The notes: generated by a model from the letters alone, not told the origin. Shown: positions 35,020 to 45,800, counted from the first letter of the stretch. The stretch: 64,000 nucleotides of DNA from Paenibacillus xylanexedens (GCF_007676705.1 NZ_VEBF01000003.1:372001-436000), one strand, 5' to 3'. A program made the numbers and translations.

Positions 35020-36366
35020 TCATGCCGATTCCTGCGGAATGATCTCTTTGGCTTCAGACATGGAGGGTTGCCTCACCCCCCACAAGATACGCTGCAGCAG
35101 TATGCCGGCCAAGCCAATGACTAACGTAGCGAGACCAATATACTGAAAAGTAGGACTCGCCCCTGTGGCACGAATCAGGGCACCACCGGCAATCGGTGCA
35201 ATAACAAGCACCACACTGGATAACGAGTTTTGAATACCAAAGACACGTCCTACATAGGCAGGAGGGGTTTCCTTTTGCAGCAAATAATTCAGTGTTACCA
35301 TAAAGAGCCCATTGCCTATCCCGATACAAAGGCCCCAGATGATGATCCAGATTTCGGGTGTATCTGGGCCGATCCACCCCAAGGCAGCGATTCCGGCACC
35401 CACGAACAGATATCCTCCACCGAGTCCCCACCCATACCCCATTCTCGGCAGCCGATTTATCAATAGAATGATGACCACCGCTCCCGCACCTGCCGATGAA
35501 CCTAACCAACCTAGCAATGATTCATTACCCGGCTTGATCTCCCGGAACAGGGTCGTAAACTGATAATCAATCATGAGAATGGCCATGAGTCCAAAACAGC
35601 CAAACAACATCGTACTTAGTACGACACGGCTGCTCCGAATAAACCGCCAACCTTGCTGCCACTGGGTAAACAAGGATTCCGATGCACCCTCTGTGCCATC
35701 AACACTCCCGTCTGGTTCAACAGGCTCCGACTTCTCCACCAACCGCCGCAAAGGCCACAGCACTGCGCCCGACAACAGACGGGTACAGGCATTAATGACA
35801 ATACAGATCTGTGGTGAAAAAAAGGCCAAAATGACTGCGCCCAGAAGCGGTCCTGCCACTTTCGAGCACTGGCTCACAAAACCGTTCAGGGAAGATGCCT
35901 GGAACAGATGCTCCTCTGCCACCACCTGACGGGTTAACGCCTGCTGGGCTGGAACATGGAATACATTCATCATGGCCCGCAGGGCAAGAAGTGGAAGCAA
36001 CCATATTGGGCTTGGCGCAAACAGAATGGCAATGGTCAGGGCAACCGTAATCACATCACACAGCATCATGATCCTCACTTTGTGAAGTCGATCAGCCAAT
36101 GCACCTGCAACGGAGCCCAGCAATATACCCGGGACAGCCATACATACTGGAATAAGCGCAATGATCAGCGGGTCGGCACCCCATCGGTAGGCCACCATCA
36201 CCTGGATGGCGAGTGTATCGAACCAGTCTCCAAACGTAGCCAGAGCGTATGCGATAAACATGCGGACAAACCGGAGGTTGGTCCATAAGCTTTTGGAGGG
36301 TTCAGCAGATGGAGCTGGTACTTCGGTAGATTCATTGGATGTGGGCTTATTTGAAATGACGGTCAT
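35020..36366 (-). CDS. Major facilitator superfamily transporter
   Basis: 448 residues from ATG 36366, with AAGGGAGG upstream. Twelve hydrophobic helices. It has the family's loop 2-3 motif in GSVAGALADRLHKVRIMMLCD (G-x3-D-R-x-x-R variant) and the related loop in the second half. It looks like the drug/enterobactin-exporter branch of the superfamily (NMNVFHVPAQQALTRQVV-type sequence). It lies 69 nt downstream of a winged-helix regulator on the same strand, so the regulator probably controls it. Substrate unknown. Confidence 0.88.
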   Translation of the reverse strand: MTVISNKPTSNESTEVPAPSAEPSKSLWTNLRFVRMFIAYALATFGDWFDTLAIQVMVAYRWGADPLIIALIPVCMAVPGILLGSVAGALADRLHKVRIMMLCDVITVALTIAILFAPSPIWLLPLLALRAMMNVFHVPAQQALTRQVVAEEHLFQASSLNGFVSQCSKVAGPLLGAVILAFFSPQICIVINACTRLLSGAVLWPLRRLVEKSEPVEPDGSVDGTEGASESLFTQWQQGWRFIRSSRVVLSTMLFGCFGLMAILMIDYQFTTLFREIKPGNESLLGWLGSSAGAGAVVIILLINRLPRMGYGWGLGGGYLFVGAGIAALGWIGPDTPEIWIIIWGLCIGIGNGLFMVTLNYLLQKETPPAYVGRVFGIQNSLSSVVLVIAPIAGGALIRATGASPTFQYIGLATLVIGLAGILLQRILWGVRQPSMSEAKEIIPQESA

Positions 36367-36435
36367 ACATGTATTTCCTCCCTTGATTACAGCCAATTGT
36401 GGTCTGTATGTTCCTTGGCTGTAATCATAAGGGAG

Positions 36436-37614
36436 TTATATCAGAGGAAGATCAGAGGATGGGGATACAGGAGACAAAAAGTGACGTACCTTATCTACAA
36501 TTTGTTGTCCATATGCGGGAACACCGTAACTTTTACCGATCTCTGCATACACTTGACGATATTTGCTGCGAAGTCTGCCTTCAATTCGATGATGACCCAG
36601 GAATAGGAGAATCTGATATGCAGCATTCAGATATAATGGTGCGTTCAGCGACATTTTCAACACATCCAGACCGTCATCCATTCTTAACTCTGCCTCACGA
36701 ATCCGTCCCTGTCGAAGCAACCATAGGCCTTCCATCACCTGAAAACGTCCAATCTCTCGCAGATAGGGTGCATCCTTCAACCCTGCTCGCAGGACTGCCA
36801 TCTGAGCCTCAACAGCTTCGCCGCTGCCACCCCATAGTTCCACATACAACGCTGCAAGTGCTACAGGCAGTCTGAAATTCTTGAGTTCGTCTGTCTCTAA
36901 TACACGATACGTTTCTTCCAGCTGTGCTTTGGCCCGTTGATATTGGCCTACCTCTACATAGACTTCGATTATGTTCAAAATGCGGAGTTCCCGAAGCTGA
37001 TCGGCAGACAAAGCAGATGAATTCAATGCCTGTTCATACATAGGTAAGCTTACGGATGGTTCAATTAGCGAGTGAACATAGATTAATAACCAGTACAAGC
37101 GTTCTTCGAAAGCAACTTCTTTCGTTGTAAGCAGCCATGCCAGATCTCCCTGTATAAAACGGATATACAACTGATAATAAGGCACAATCTGAATGCCGAG
37201 TGCTTCCTGCTGTTGCACCAGGGTCTGTATGGCGTTTCCCTGTCCAAACAAGTGATATTTACGAAGTAATCCGTGAATGGCTTCCTGCATTTCTGGGTTC
37301 TGAGCAGAAGGGCTAGCGGGTAGAGCGGACTTATTCTCATGCACAGCAAGCCGATAACCGTATCCCCGTACCGTATCCAGACTAATCTCGTCCCAGTGCT
37401 TCAGTTTCTTACGCAGACGATAGATATGATCATCCACGGTGCGTTCAACCGGATATTCCAGCGGCCATACCCGGTCCAGTAATTGACTGCGAGTGAAGGC
37501 TTTATCCTTGTTTTCATACAAAAAACGAAAAAGTGCAAATTCCTTCGCCAGCAGACGAATGGATTCCGTTCGCCGTGTTACCGTATATGTCCCCTCATCC
37601 AATTGCAAAGACAT
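36436..37614 (-). CDS. OmpR-type winged-helix regulator with helical-repeat domain
   Basis: 392 residues, ATG with AGGAGG upstream. The N-terminal domain (about 1-95) is an OmpR/PhoB effector fold: LLAKEFALFRFLYENKDKAF, TRSQLLDRVWPLEYPVERTV, DDHIYRLRKKL and TVRGYGYRL. There is no receiver domain. Residues about 105-390 are helical repeats like those in bacterial transcriptional activators of the AfsR/SARP or BTAD type (YVEVGQYQRAKAQLEETYRV). It may sense a ligand or partner protein through the repeats. First gene of a two-gene unit with the MFS transporter. Confidence 0.82.
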   Translation of the reverse strand: MSLQLDEGTYTVTRRTESIRLLAKEFALFRFLYENKDKAFTRSQLLDRVWPLEYPVERTVDDHIYRLRKKLKHWDEISLDTVRGYGYRLAVHENKSALPASPSAQNPEMQEAIHGLLRKYHLFGQGNAIQTLVQQQEALGIQIVPYYQLYIRFIQGDLAWLLTTKEVAFEERLYWLLIYVHSLIEPSVSLPMYEQALNSSALSADQLRELRILNIIEVYVEVGQYQRAKAQLEETYRVLETDELKNFRLPVALAALYVELWGGSGEAVEAQMAVLRAGLKDAPYLREIGRFQVMEGLWLLRQGRIREAELRMDDGLDVLKMSLNAPLYLNAAYQILLFLGHHRIEGRLRSKYRQVYAEIGKSYGVPAYGQQIVDKVRHFLSPVSPSSDLPLI

Positions 37615-37662
37615 GCTTGGTTCCTCCTATATATTCTTCTCATCGTGTGTTCAACATACCAC

Positions 37663-37692
37663 AAAAACCCTTTGCGAGAACGCAAAAGGTTT
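37663..37692 (-). terminator. Terminator after the TrpXYZ-like importer operon
   Basis: On the minus strand AAACCTTTTGCG / CGCAAAGGGTTT with a TTCT loop, then TTTTTG. Confidence 0.8.
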
Positions 37693-37732
37693 CTGTCGTG
37701 TATCTATTCTTCGAACGAGTTATTTTCTTGCC

Positions 37733-38527
37733 TTAACCGAGTACGACGCGGTCATCCGCCATTTTTTTGCCGCTAATACGCTCGAATTCGCCCAGTAGTT
37801 CCGGTACCGTCAACGTACGCTTGCGCTCTTCGCTGACATCCAGAATAATTCGGCCTTTGTCCATCATGATCAAACGGTTACCCAGACGAATCGCCTGCTC
37901 CATATTGTGCGTTACCATCAGCGTAGTCAATCTCATCTCACGCACAAGTGTCTCTGTCAGTTCCGTAATCAGTTCGGCACGTGAAGGGTCAAGAGCGGCC
38001 GTATGCTCATCCAGCAGCAGAATCTGCGGCTGGGTAAAGGTCGCCATCAGCAGACTGAGTGCCTGCCGCTCCCCGCCTGACAATAAACCGACTTTCGCGT
38101 TAGGCCGCTTTTCCAGTCCGATTCCCAGCTTCTCCAGTTGCGTGTTGAAAATCTCGCGTCTGGCACGGGTCACGCCAAAGCCCAGTCCACGCCCCTTGCC
38201 ACGTTTGTATGCCATCGCCATATTTTCTTCAATGGACATATGTGGCGCTGTTCCTGCCATCGGGTCCTGAAACACCCGGCCAATCCAGCTGCTGCGCTTG
38301 TGCTCCGGCAAGTTTTTAATCGAACGGTCATTGATCAGTACATCACCCATATCCGGCTTCATCACACCCGAGATAATGTTCATCAGTGTGGATTTTCCGG
38401 CTCCGTTACTGCCAATCACCGTCACAAAGTCTCCCGGATTCATCGTCAGATTCACACCAACCAGCGCGGTCTTCTCATCCGTTGTACCTGGGTTGAACAG
38501 CTTGGTTACTTGCGTAATCTCCAGCAT
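37733..38527 (-). CDS. ABC transporter ATP-binding protein (TrpXYZ-like importer)
   Basis: 264 residues from ATG 38527, which has GGGAGG 9 nt upstream at the end of the permease gene. Walker A GSNGAGKSTL, Q-loop region, signature LLSGGERQALSLLMA, Walker B ILLLDEHTAALD (His replaces the usual Pro, a common variant in this subfamily) and the H-loop MVTHNMEQA. It energises uptake by the adjacent LivH-like permease and lipoprotein. The three-gene order (binding protein, permease, ATPase) is that of the tryptophan or amino-acid type ABC systems with an ABC_sub_bind protein. Confidence 0.92.
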   Translation of the reverse strand: MLEITQVTKLFNPGTTDEKTALVGVNLTMNPGDFVTVIGSNGAGKSTLMNIISGVMKPDMGDVLINDRSIKNLPEHKRSSWIGRVFQDPMAGTAPHMSIEENMAMAYKRGKGRGLGFGVTRARREIFNTQLEKLGIGLEKRPNAKVGLLSGGERQALSLLMATFTQPQILLLDEHTAALDPSRAELITELTETLVREMRLTTLMVTHNMEQAIRLGNRLIMMDKGRIILDVSEERKRTLTVPELLGEFERISGKKMADDRVVLG

Positions 38528-38529
38528 GA

Positions 38530-39450
38530 TCACATACCTCCCTTCGCCTGTTGGCCCCCGGATCGCATCAACTCTTCTGTTCGTCTGCGAGCCAGACTTC
38601 GCTGCTTCATGGAGCGCTGCATCGTTGGGAATACAAGGGCGATAATGACGATCACAGCGGTGATCAGTTTCAGATCAGATGTATCGAACCACTCGACTTG
38701 AAGGGCAAGCGCGACCACAATCCGGTAGATGATTGAACCAACGATCGCTGCGAGTGTAGCCCAGAATACCGTTCTTGCTCCAAGAATGGCCTCACCGATA
38801 ATCACGGAAGCCAGTCCGATGACGATCATACCGATACCCATCGTGATGTCCGCAAAGCCGGATTGTTGTGCAATGAATGCGCCAGACAGGGCAACCAATC
38901 CATTGGATAAGCTGACACCTACAATCGTAGTCACATCCGTATTTGCACCAAAGCTGCGAATCATGCGTTTGTTATCACCTGTCGCGCGTAGCGCAAGTCC
39001 AATATCTGTTTTCATGAACAGATCAAGCATGATTTTAAACACCAGCACGACGATGATAATTAGCACCATGACATGTTCGCCCGAGAATGGATTATCCATG
39101 CCCATAATGGATTTATTCGGTGCGCCAAGGATACGCATATTAATGGAGTAGAGCGCGATCATCATCAAAATCCCGGATAACAATCCGTTAATTTTGCCTT
39201 TGGTATGAAGCAGACCTGTACATGCCCCAGCCACCATGCCTCCAGCCATTGCCGCCAAACAAGCGAGCCAAGGAGAAAAGTCATTGGATATCATAACCGC
39301 CGCGATTGCGCCTCCTGTTGTAAAACTTCCGTCTACGGTAAGGTCAGGAAAATCGAGTATGCGGAACGTAATATATACACCAAGTGCCATCAGTGCGTAT
39401 AAAAGCCCCAGCTCGATTGCTCCTTCAATTGAATTCCAGCTTATACTCAC
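38530..39450 (-). CDS. ABC transporter permease, LivH/BPD_transp_2 type
   Basis: 306 residues from GTG 39450, with AGGGAGG upstream; an ATG 48 nt earlier lacks one. About eight to nine transmembrane helices. Features of the branched-chain-amino-acid/ribose permease family: ALGVYITFRILDFPDLTVDG (helices 1-2) and GLALRATGDNKRMIRSFGAN, the cytoplasmic coupling loop. It is followed directly by the ATPase gene. Confidence 0.92.
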   Translation of the reverse strand: MSISWNSIEGAIELGLLYALMALGVYITFRILDFPDLTVDGSFTTGGAIAAVMISNDFSPWLACLAAMAGGMVAGACTGLLHTKGKINGLLSGILMMIALYSINMRILGAPNKSIMGMDNPFSGEHVMVLIIIVVLVFKIMLDLFMKTDIGLALRATGDNKRMIRSFGANTDVTTIVGVSLSNGLVALSGAFIAQQSGFADITMGIGMIVIGLASVIIGEAILGARTVFWATLAAIVGSIIYRIVVALALQVEWFDTSDLKLITAVIVIIALVFPTMQRSMKQRSLARRRTEELMRSGGQQAKGGM

Positions 39451-39480
39451 GCTACTTCCTCCCTGTCTATCGAAAAGAAT

Positions 39481-39507
39481 GAGGCGAACCCGTTGCACGT
39501 TCGCCTC
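39481..39507 (-). promoter_or_regulatory. Intra-operon hairpin between binding-protein and permease genes
   Basis: GAGGCGAAC / GTTCGCCTC stem with a 9-nt loop, followed on the minus strand by ATTCTTTT. A second small palindrome CCGGATTATGATCCGG lies next to it (39521-39536). A leaky terminator or 3' stabiliser would raise the binding-protein to permease ratio. Confidence 0.55.
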
Positions 39508-39542
39508 GCATCCTTACTGCCGGATTATGATCCGGTCCACAA

Positions 39543-40592
39543 TTATTGAATAATGTTGTTGTCCTGGTCTTGCACTTCTGCCTTCATCTCATCCGTAACC
39601 GTGATGCCTTGGACTTCAGCCGCTTTCAGGTTCAGGATCAGATCCAGTTTGTCCGGAACGGTGACTTTCATGTCACCCGGTTTCGTACCATTCTTCAGAA
39701 TGTCCGCAGCCATCTCACCAACCTGGTATCCGTGGTCATAGTATTTGAAGCCCACGGTTGCGAAAGCTCCTTTTTCAACGGTATCCCGGTCACTGGAGAA
39801 GAACGGAATTTTGTTGCTGTTTGCTGTTTGGATAATAGTGTCAACCGCACTCACGACCGAGTTATCGAGCGTGATGTAGAACGCATCTACTTTGCCAACA
39901 AGGGAATCCGTTGCCTGTTTTACTTCAGATGTATTCGTAACTGGTGCTTTCACCAGCTTGATATTATGTGTCGCCAGTGCTTTTTCTGCGTTATCTGCCA
40001 TAACCACCGCATTCGGCTCACCTTCGTTAATGACCAAACCTACCGTTTTCACATCAGGCAGATTTTTGGCGATAAAGTCAGCCAATTGCACGATGGCCTC
40101 CGGGTTCGTGTCCGATGCACCTGTGATATTTCCGCCCGGCTTATTCATATCAGTCACCAATTTGGCACCCAGTGGGTCCGTTACCGCTGCGAACAATAAT
40201 GGCTTGTCCTTCACTTGTTGAGCCAAAGCCAGTGCAGATGGTGTTGCGATACCGAGTACAAGATCGTTTTTGGAATCACCCGAGATTTTCTGTGCAATGG
40301 ACAGGTTGTTCGTCGAATCACCTTGCGCGTTATTGTAATCGATTTTGAGGTTCTTGTTCTCTTCAATGCCTGCTTCCTTCAGGGCTGCGATGAATCCTTC
40401 ACGTGTAGCATCCAGAGATGGATGTTCAACAATCTGCGAGATGGCAATCTGGTATGATTTTTCCTCGCTGCCTCCACCTGTTGTAGTCCCCGATCCTTCG
40501 GATTCCGAACCTGTACCGCTGTTATTTCCGCAACCTGCCGCAACGATCATTGAAGCAACCATCATCAGTGACATCCAGAATTTCTTTTTCAT
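39543..40592 (-). CDS. ABC transporter substrate-binding lipoprotein (ABC_sub_bind family)
   Basis: 349 residues. Signal peptide with lipobox VAAGC (Cys20), then a Gly/Ser/Thr-rich tether. The mature domain has family features: YQIAISQIVEHPSLDATREG at the start, ENKNLKIDYNNAQGD, VTDPLGAKLVTDMNKPGGNI and the late FATVGFKYYDHGYQVGEMAA. Homologous lipoproteins serve in TrpXYZ-type tryptophan or amino-acid importers, but the ligand here is not proven. GAGAGGGG precedes the ATG. The 330-nt upstream gap holds a CCTTATCG/CGATAAGG hairpin (40637-40668) in the leader; I could not find a T-box. Confidence 0.9.
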   Translation of the reverse strand: MKKKFWMSLMMVASMIVAAGCGNNSGTGSESEGSGTTTGGGSEEKSYQIAISQIVEHPSLDATREGFIAALKEAGIEENKNLKIDYNNAQGDSTNNLSIAQKISGDSKNDLVLGIATPSALALAQQVKDKPLLFAAVTDPLGAKLVTDMNKPGGNITGASDTNPEAIVQLADFIAKNLPDVKTVGLVINEGEPNAVVMADNAEKALATHNIKLVKAPVTNTSEVKQATDSLVGKVDAFYITLDNSVVSAVDTIIQTANSNKIPFFSSDRDTVEKGAFATVGFKYYDHGYQVGEMAADILKNGTKPGDMKVTVPDKLDLILNLKAAEVQGITVTDEMKAEVQDQDNNIIQ

Positions 40593-40874
40593 GTGTGAGA
40601 ACCCCTCTCCATCTTATAAAATGTAGTTACCCTTACCTTATCGCCATTCCATTGGCACGATAAGGCGGGACAAAACGAACGCTTCAACGCATTGTTGCTT
40701 TGATCGACAAAAGTAGACAAATATAGACTTTCCTCATGCGACTGAAGTCCATGACCCGTGTTGCTGTAATATTGTTTCCCTAATATTAAGGTGCGTCCCG
40801 ATTTCCGTCAATGGTTGAACCGCTTCCAATTTAGTTTCATCGTATGATTGTGATAGAAAACATTACATAACGGC

Positions 40875-40905
40875 AAAAAAGCAACCCGCAAGTTATGCGA
40901 GTTGC
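40875..40905 (-). terminator. Terminator after the SufR-like regulator
   Basis: On the minus strand GCAACTCGCATAACTTGCGGGTTGC folds into a hairpin, then TTTTTTG. Confidence 0.8.
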
Positions 40906-40920
40906 CTATGTCTTATTCAA

Positions 40921-41568
40921 CTAATTCCCCGACGCTTCGCGAATCTCATACTTGCACCTTTTGCCGCCATCAGCGTAACATTCGGTACGCTCTACCTCAG
41001 CTTGAAGCAGCGAGCGAAACAGTTCCAGTTCACAGCGGCAAGCCTGCTTGTAGACACTCGCGACTTGCACAATCGGGCAGTTCATTTCCGTAATAACGTA
41101 GGTTCCATCTTCTTCTCTGGACGCATCCGCCATATATCCGTTGGCATTCTGTATACGCGCGAGTTCCTCCACCCGTCCGGCCAGATCCTGGCCCTCCATC
41201 TGTGGTAATCCGCTGCGAAGCAGCTTGTCCCGGCGACTCTCGAACAACGTATCCACCACACCGCTCCCGGCTGAGTCCGACAATTCTTCAAGCAGTTCCA
41301 GCGTCAGGGACGAATATGATTTTGGAAAATAGCTGTCCCCGCGTACCGTTAGATGGTACACCGAGGACGGACGTCCAGCCGTAGCCCGGGCTTCCCCAAC
41401 TTCAATCCAGCCGTCCTGCTCCAATGCCGTCAGATGACGACGAATGGCCATGCCGGTCAGACCGAGCTCAGCAGTCATTTCCCTCGCAGTCATTGTGCCT
41501 TGCTGCTTCAGCATGAACAAAATCCGTTCACGCGTCGTTCGTTCCTCTTCGCGCTTCACGATCAGCAC
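40921..41568 (-). CDS. HTH regulator with Fe-S-type cysteine motif (SufR-like)
   Basis: 215 residues. N-terminal winged HTH (REMTAELGLTGMAIRRHLTA, residues about 28-47) and wing RATAGRPSSVYHLT. The C-terminal half ends with NCPIVQVASVYKQACRCELE and TECYADGGKRCKYEI. This set of Cys residues resembles the SufR-type cluster-binding pattern, so an iron-sulfur sensor is likely (inference). The start is GTG 41568 with GCAGGAG upstream, 12 nt after the trhO stop; the two genes are probably one operon. The target is unknown; no suf genes are nearby. Confidence 0.85.
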   Translation of the reverse strand: MLIVKREEERTTRERILFMLKQQGTMTAREMTAELGLTGMAIRRHLTALEQDGWIEVGEARATAGRPSSVYHLTVRGDSYFPKSYSSLTLELLEELSDSAGSGVVDTLFESRRDKLLRSGLPQMEGQDLAGRVEELARIQNANGYMADASREEDGTYVITEMNCPIVQVASVYKQACRCELELFRSLLQAEVERTECYADGGKRCKYEIREASGN

Positions 41569-41580
41569 CTGCTCTCCTGC

Positions 41581-42468
41581 TTATGCGTGTACCGGTGCTG
41601 CCTCCCGGCAAGCATCCGAGCAAAAGCGGTTATGCGTCTCTTCGCAATCCTCACAGCTTACATGCTGCAGGTTGCAGGTTGGACAATTAATATATCGGTC
41701 ATGTGTCGTTCCACAGTGATAACAGCTTGCAATGACGATATCTTCTTCTGTCCGGTTAATCGGTACAGAGATCCGCTCGTCAAACACGTAACACTTGCCA
41801 TCGAACAGATGGCCTTGTACTTCCGGATCTTTACCGTACGTGACAATACCACCGTCCAGTTGAGCCACGTCCTGGAATCCTTCATTGATCATGAACCCGG
41901 TCAGCTTCTCGCAGCGAATGCCGCCAGTGCAGTAGGTAATGATCGTTTTGTCCTTCATGTCACCCAGGTTCTCCCGAATCCACTCCGGAAACTCACGGAA
42001 CGATTCGACATCTGGACGAATGGCCCCGCGGAAATGACCGATTTCGTATTCGTAGTCATTGCGACCATCGATAACGATGACGTCATCACGTTGCAGATGT
42101 TCATGGAACTCTTTCGGTGAAAGGCGTTTGCCGCTAATCACATTCGGATCAAGATCTTCGTCCACGCGGAACGTAACCAGCTCTGCTTTGTGACGAACAA
42201 AGATCTTTTTGAACGCATGCTCTTCCACATCATCAATCTTGAACACCATGTCGCTGAACAGCGGGTTGGCATGCATGTCTTTCATATACTGTTCTGTCTG
42301 TTCAGGCGTTCCGGATACGGTGCCGTTAATGCCTTCGGATGCGATCAGAATACGGCCTTTCACACCCAGGTCCTTACAGTATTGCAGATGCTCTTGTGTA
42401 AACGTCTCAGGGTCTTCAATCTTCACGAACTTATAATATAAAAGCACGCGGTACGCGCTGTTACACAT
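41581..42468 (-). CDS. trhO: tRNA uridine(34) 5-hydroxylase, rhodanese type
   Basis: 295 residues from ATG 42468, with CAGGTGAT upstream. N-terminal ferredoxin-like domain (LLYYKFVKIEDPETF, KGRILIASEGINGTVSG), a rhodanese domain with active-site CTGGIRCEK (Cys near residue 178), and a C-terminal Cys-rich zinc-binding tail (SCYHCGTTHDRYINCPTCN, then FCSDACREA). TrhO installs the 5-hydroxyuridine precursor at the wobble position of several tRNAs in an oxygen- or prephenate-dependent process. The domain order and length match. It is co-directional with the SufR-like gene after it. Confidence 0.93.
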   Translation of the reverse strand: MCNSAYRVLLYYKFVKIEDPETFTQEHLQYCKDLGVKGRILIASEGINGTVSGTPEQTEQYMKDMHANPLFSDMVFKIDDVEEHAFKKIFVRHKAELVTFRVDEDLDPNVISGKRLSPKEFHEHLQRDDVIVIDGRNDYEYEIGHFRGAIRPDVESFREFPEWIRENLGDMKDKTIITYCTGGIRCEKLTGFMINEGFQDVAQLDGGIVTYGKDPEVQGHLFDGKCYVFDERISVPINRTEEDIVIASCYHCGTTHDRYINCPTCNLQHVSCEDCEETHNRFCSDACREAAPVHA

Positions 42469-42883
42469 GTATATCACCTGTTCCTATTCCATGTTGTTAT
42501 TAGCCGGATCATTCGGCAAGACGACTACGTTGCACCCTTACTGTTAAAAAGAAAATAAACAGCCGCCCGAAACATCGTCTCGAACTGCTGCCTGACATTC
42601 GACTTTTATTCCTGCATTCTAGTTTATCGGAACCGGAATAGCTTAGTCAATATAAATGTATAGAAAGGGATGAAAGTTATGGAACATTTCAACCATAAAT
42701 GATTTGTCTCTGGAAAATCCAAAAAAATATTTCGAATTTGAACTAAAATCATATTCATTTTTGCTTTCATATCCATTAAACTATGCTCATCATTATATGG
42801 CTTACCTCTATGAATTAGGAAAGTACAGTGGACGGGAATAACCATAACGTAACATATTTAAATGGAAAATGGGGAATGAGATC

Positions 42884-45800
42884 ATGCGTCTAACACTATT
42901 AAAAAAAGTAAGCATCCTATGGTTAGTATTCCTGATCGGACTAAGCGGTCTATGGAATAATCCCAACATTATACAGCAAGCCCATGCCGCGGCCGCAGAG
43001 CCCTATCTTGGTGAGATCAGATTATTCCCTTACAGTGCGGTCCCTACAGGATGGATGCCCGCCAGAGGACAGACGCTCTCTTTAAGCCAAAATACAGCTC
43101 TCTACTCGTTGCTAGGCAATAAATATGGCGGTGACGGAAAATCAACATTTGCCCTACCTGACCTTACCCATACTGCGCCTGAAGGAATGGGCTATTACAT
43201 ATCCATGATTGGCACATTCCCTTCCCGTGACCCAGATACTCTGTATACCCAAAATGCTGTGTTAGGCGAGGTTCGCCTATTTCCATATTTCTTCTCTCCT
43301 ACGGGTTGGTTATCTGCTGATGGGCAGAGCGTTAATAAATCCGTATATTCGGATCTATATGAAATGATTGGTACAACCTACGGATCAGACAAACCGGATG
43401 AATTCAAGCTGCCTAAATTCCCAGAGATTAATGGGGTGCATTACGCTATATTTACAAAACCAACCAACCATGCAGAGAATGGTACAGGTAACGAGTTCAT
43501 TGGCGAGATCATTCCCATGCTCATTAATCTCTCGACGAACAATTGGATATTAGCTAATGGTACGACACTCCCCACCAACGATAACCAACCCTTATTCAGC
43601 CTATTGGGCACCAAGTTTGGCGGCAATGGTTCGACCGAATTTAAAGTACCTAATTTGAACAGCAGCCAATCCGACCTGGTTTATTATGTTGCTAACGCAG
43701 GAGCGTTCCCCAGCTTGGACGGTGGGCAGCTTCCGGAAGCAATCGAAGACACCTATACCACGAACCAAAGCTCCACTTTGGCCGAGTCTGCGCCAGGCGT
43801 ACTTTCCAATGATAGCGATGCTTCTACCGCTATTTTGAAAAGTGGGCCGATGAACGGAACATTGGTAATGAACCCCAACGGGGCATTTACTTATACTCCG
43901 AACACCAATTATGTGGGAAGCGACAGCTTTACCTATAGCGCCAACAATCAATGGGGTACAAGTATACCGGTGTTAGTAACCATAACGATTGGGCAAACCA
44001 CCCCTCCCATCGTCAACGGCGTATCTGACGGTGGAATATATAATCAAACGGTAACACCTGCATTTAATAGTGGTACCGCACTTCTGAATGACGCTGTATT
44101 CACGAGCGGCACTGAAGTTACGGCTGATGGCGTTTATACACTGGTGGTCACCAACAGTATTGGCAGTACAACCGTGCATTTTTCCATTGATACGGCAGCT
44201 CCTGTTGTATCGGGTGTCACCGATAATGGAAAATACAATGAACGCCCAACAATCACCTTTAATGAAGGAACAGCCACTTTGAACGGTTCACCCTTCAGCA
44301 GCGGAGGAACGGTTCAATCTGAAGGAGAATATGCACTGATTGTTACCGATAGTGCGGGCAATACCACAACTCTGCATTTCAGCTTTTATACGCCGCGAAC
44401 GATCAGCTTTAATAGTAACGGCGGTTCTGAAGTAACAGAACAAACGGTGTCTTACGGTGACAAGGTTATTGTTCCAGCAGTTCCAACTAAAGCAGGATAC
44501 ATCTTTGCTGGATGGTATACCGATTCAGGTCTGAGTCAGGCTTTTGATTTTGACAATACCACCGTTACCGCTGATATCACTCTGTATGCGAAATGGACGG
44601 TCAACTCCTATACTGTTAATTTCGATCCTAATGGTGGGTCAGTCGTTGCGGATCAGACGGTCCCATACGGTGAGTTGGTGACAGCTCCTGACGTTCCAAC
44701 CAAAGCAGGGTACACCTTCGGTGGATGGTATACCGATTCAGGATTGAGTAAGGCTTTCGATTTTGACAATACCACCGTTACCGCTGATATCACACTGTAT
44801 GCGAAATGGACGGTCAACTCCTATACTGTTAACTTCGAGTCTAATGGTGGGTCAGTCGTTGCGGATCAGTCAATTCAACATGGTGACTTGGCGGCTGCAC
44901 CTGATACTCCAACCAAAGCTGGACACACCTTTGCTGGATGGTTTACCGATTCAGGATTGAGTCAGGCTTTTGATTTCGACAATACCACCGTAACCAATGA
45001 TCTCACTTTATATGCGAAATGGACGGTCAATTCCTATACCGTTAACTTCGAAACTAGTGGTGGTACAGTCGTTCCTGAACAGACTGTTCAGTATGGTGAG
45101 TTGGCGGCAGCTCCTGATGATCCAATCAAAGCAGGACACACTTTCGCTGGCTGGTATACTGAGCCTGAATGGAGTACGCCATTTGACCTGAATACTAGAT
45201 CGATTGTCCAGGACACCACATTGTATGCAAAATGGGCACCAAACACATATAAGGTAACGTTCAATACACTTGGAGGATCAGCAGTATCCGATGCAGCTGT
45301 TGAATACGGAAAGAAACTTTCAGCACCTGCTTCGCCAAGCCGTTCCGGCTATACGTTTGCAGGCTGGTATGCAGACCCCGAGTTGAAGACTCCATTCAAC
45401 TTTGCTCAAACAGAGATTACAGCCGATCTGATCTTATATGCCAAATGGAGTGTTAATTCCACGCCACCATCAGGTGGTAGTGATGGTAACAGCAGCGGCG
45501 GCGGCTCTGGTAACCAGAATAACAACGGTTCGAGCAGTACCCCTTCGTCGCCTAATACCATAACCCATTCTTCCACGAATGGACGTTTAACACTTGTAGC
45601 GGGGCAGGCCGGGCAATTAAGTTTGGGTAAGGACATTATGGTATCCATCCCTGCCGGCGCGATGAATCAGGAACTCAAGGTCACCATTGAACAGATTGCA
45701 GATCCTTCTGCTTTGCTGACCCATCAGGTCCAACTGCTCAGCCCGGTATATGAACTGCTCAAGAACGCTCCTCAAAACTTCACTGTGCCCGTAACCTTAT

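Noticed and set aside
40593..40920. Possible T-box or RNase P-like motif (GAGGAAAGTC) upstream of the TrpXYZ-like importer
   Set aside because: No T-box sequence, specifier loop or terminator was found and the flanking RNase P helices are absent; the match is a short coincidence.
42624..42845. 73-residue minus-strand frame before the SLH protein
   Set aside because: No ribosome binding site, unusual composition and overlap with the promoter region of the plus-strand gene.
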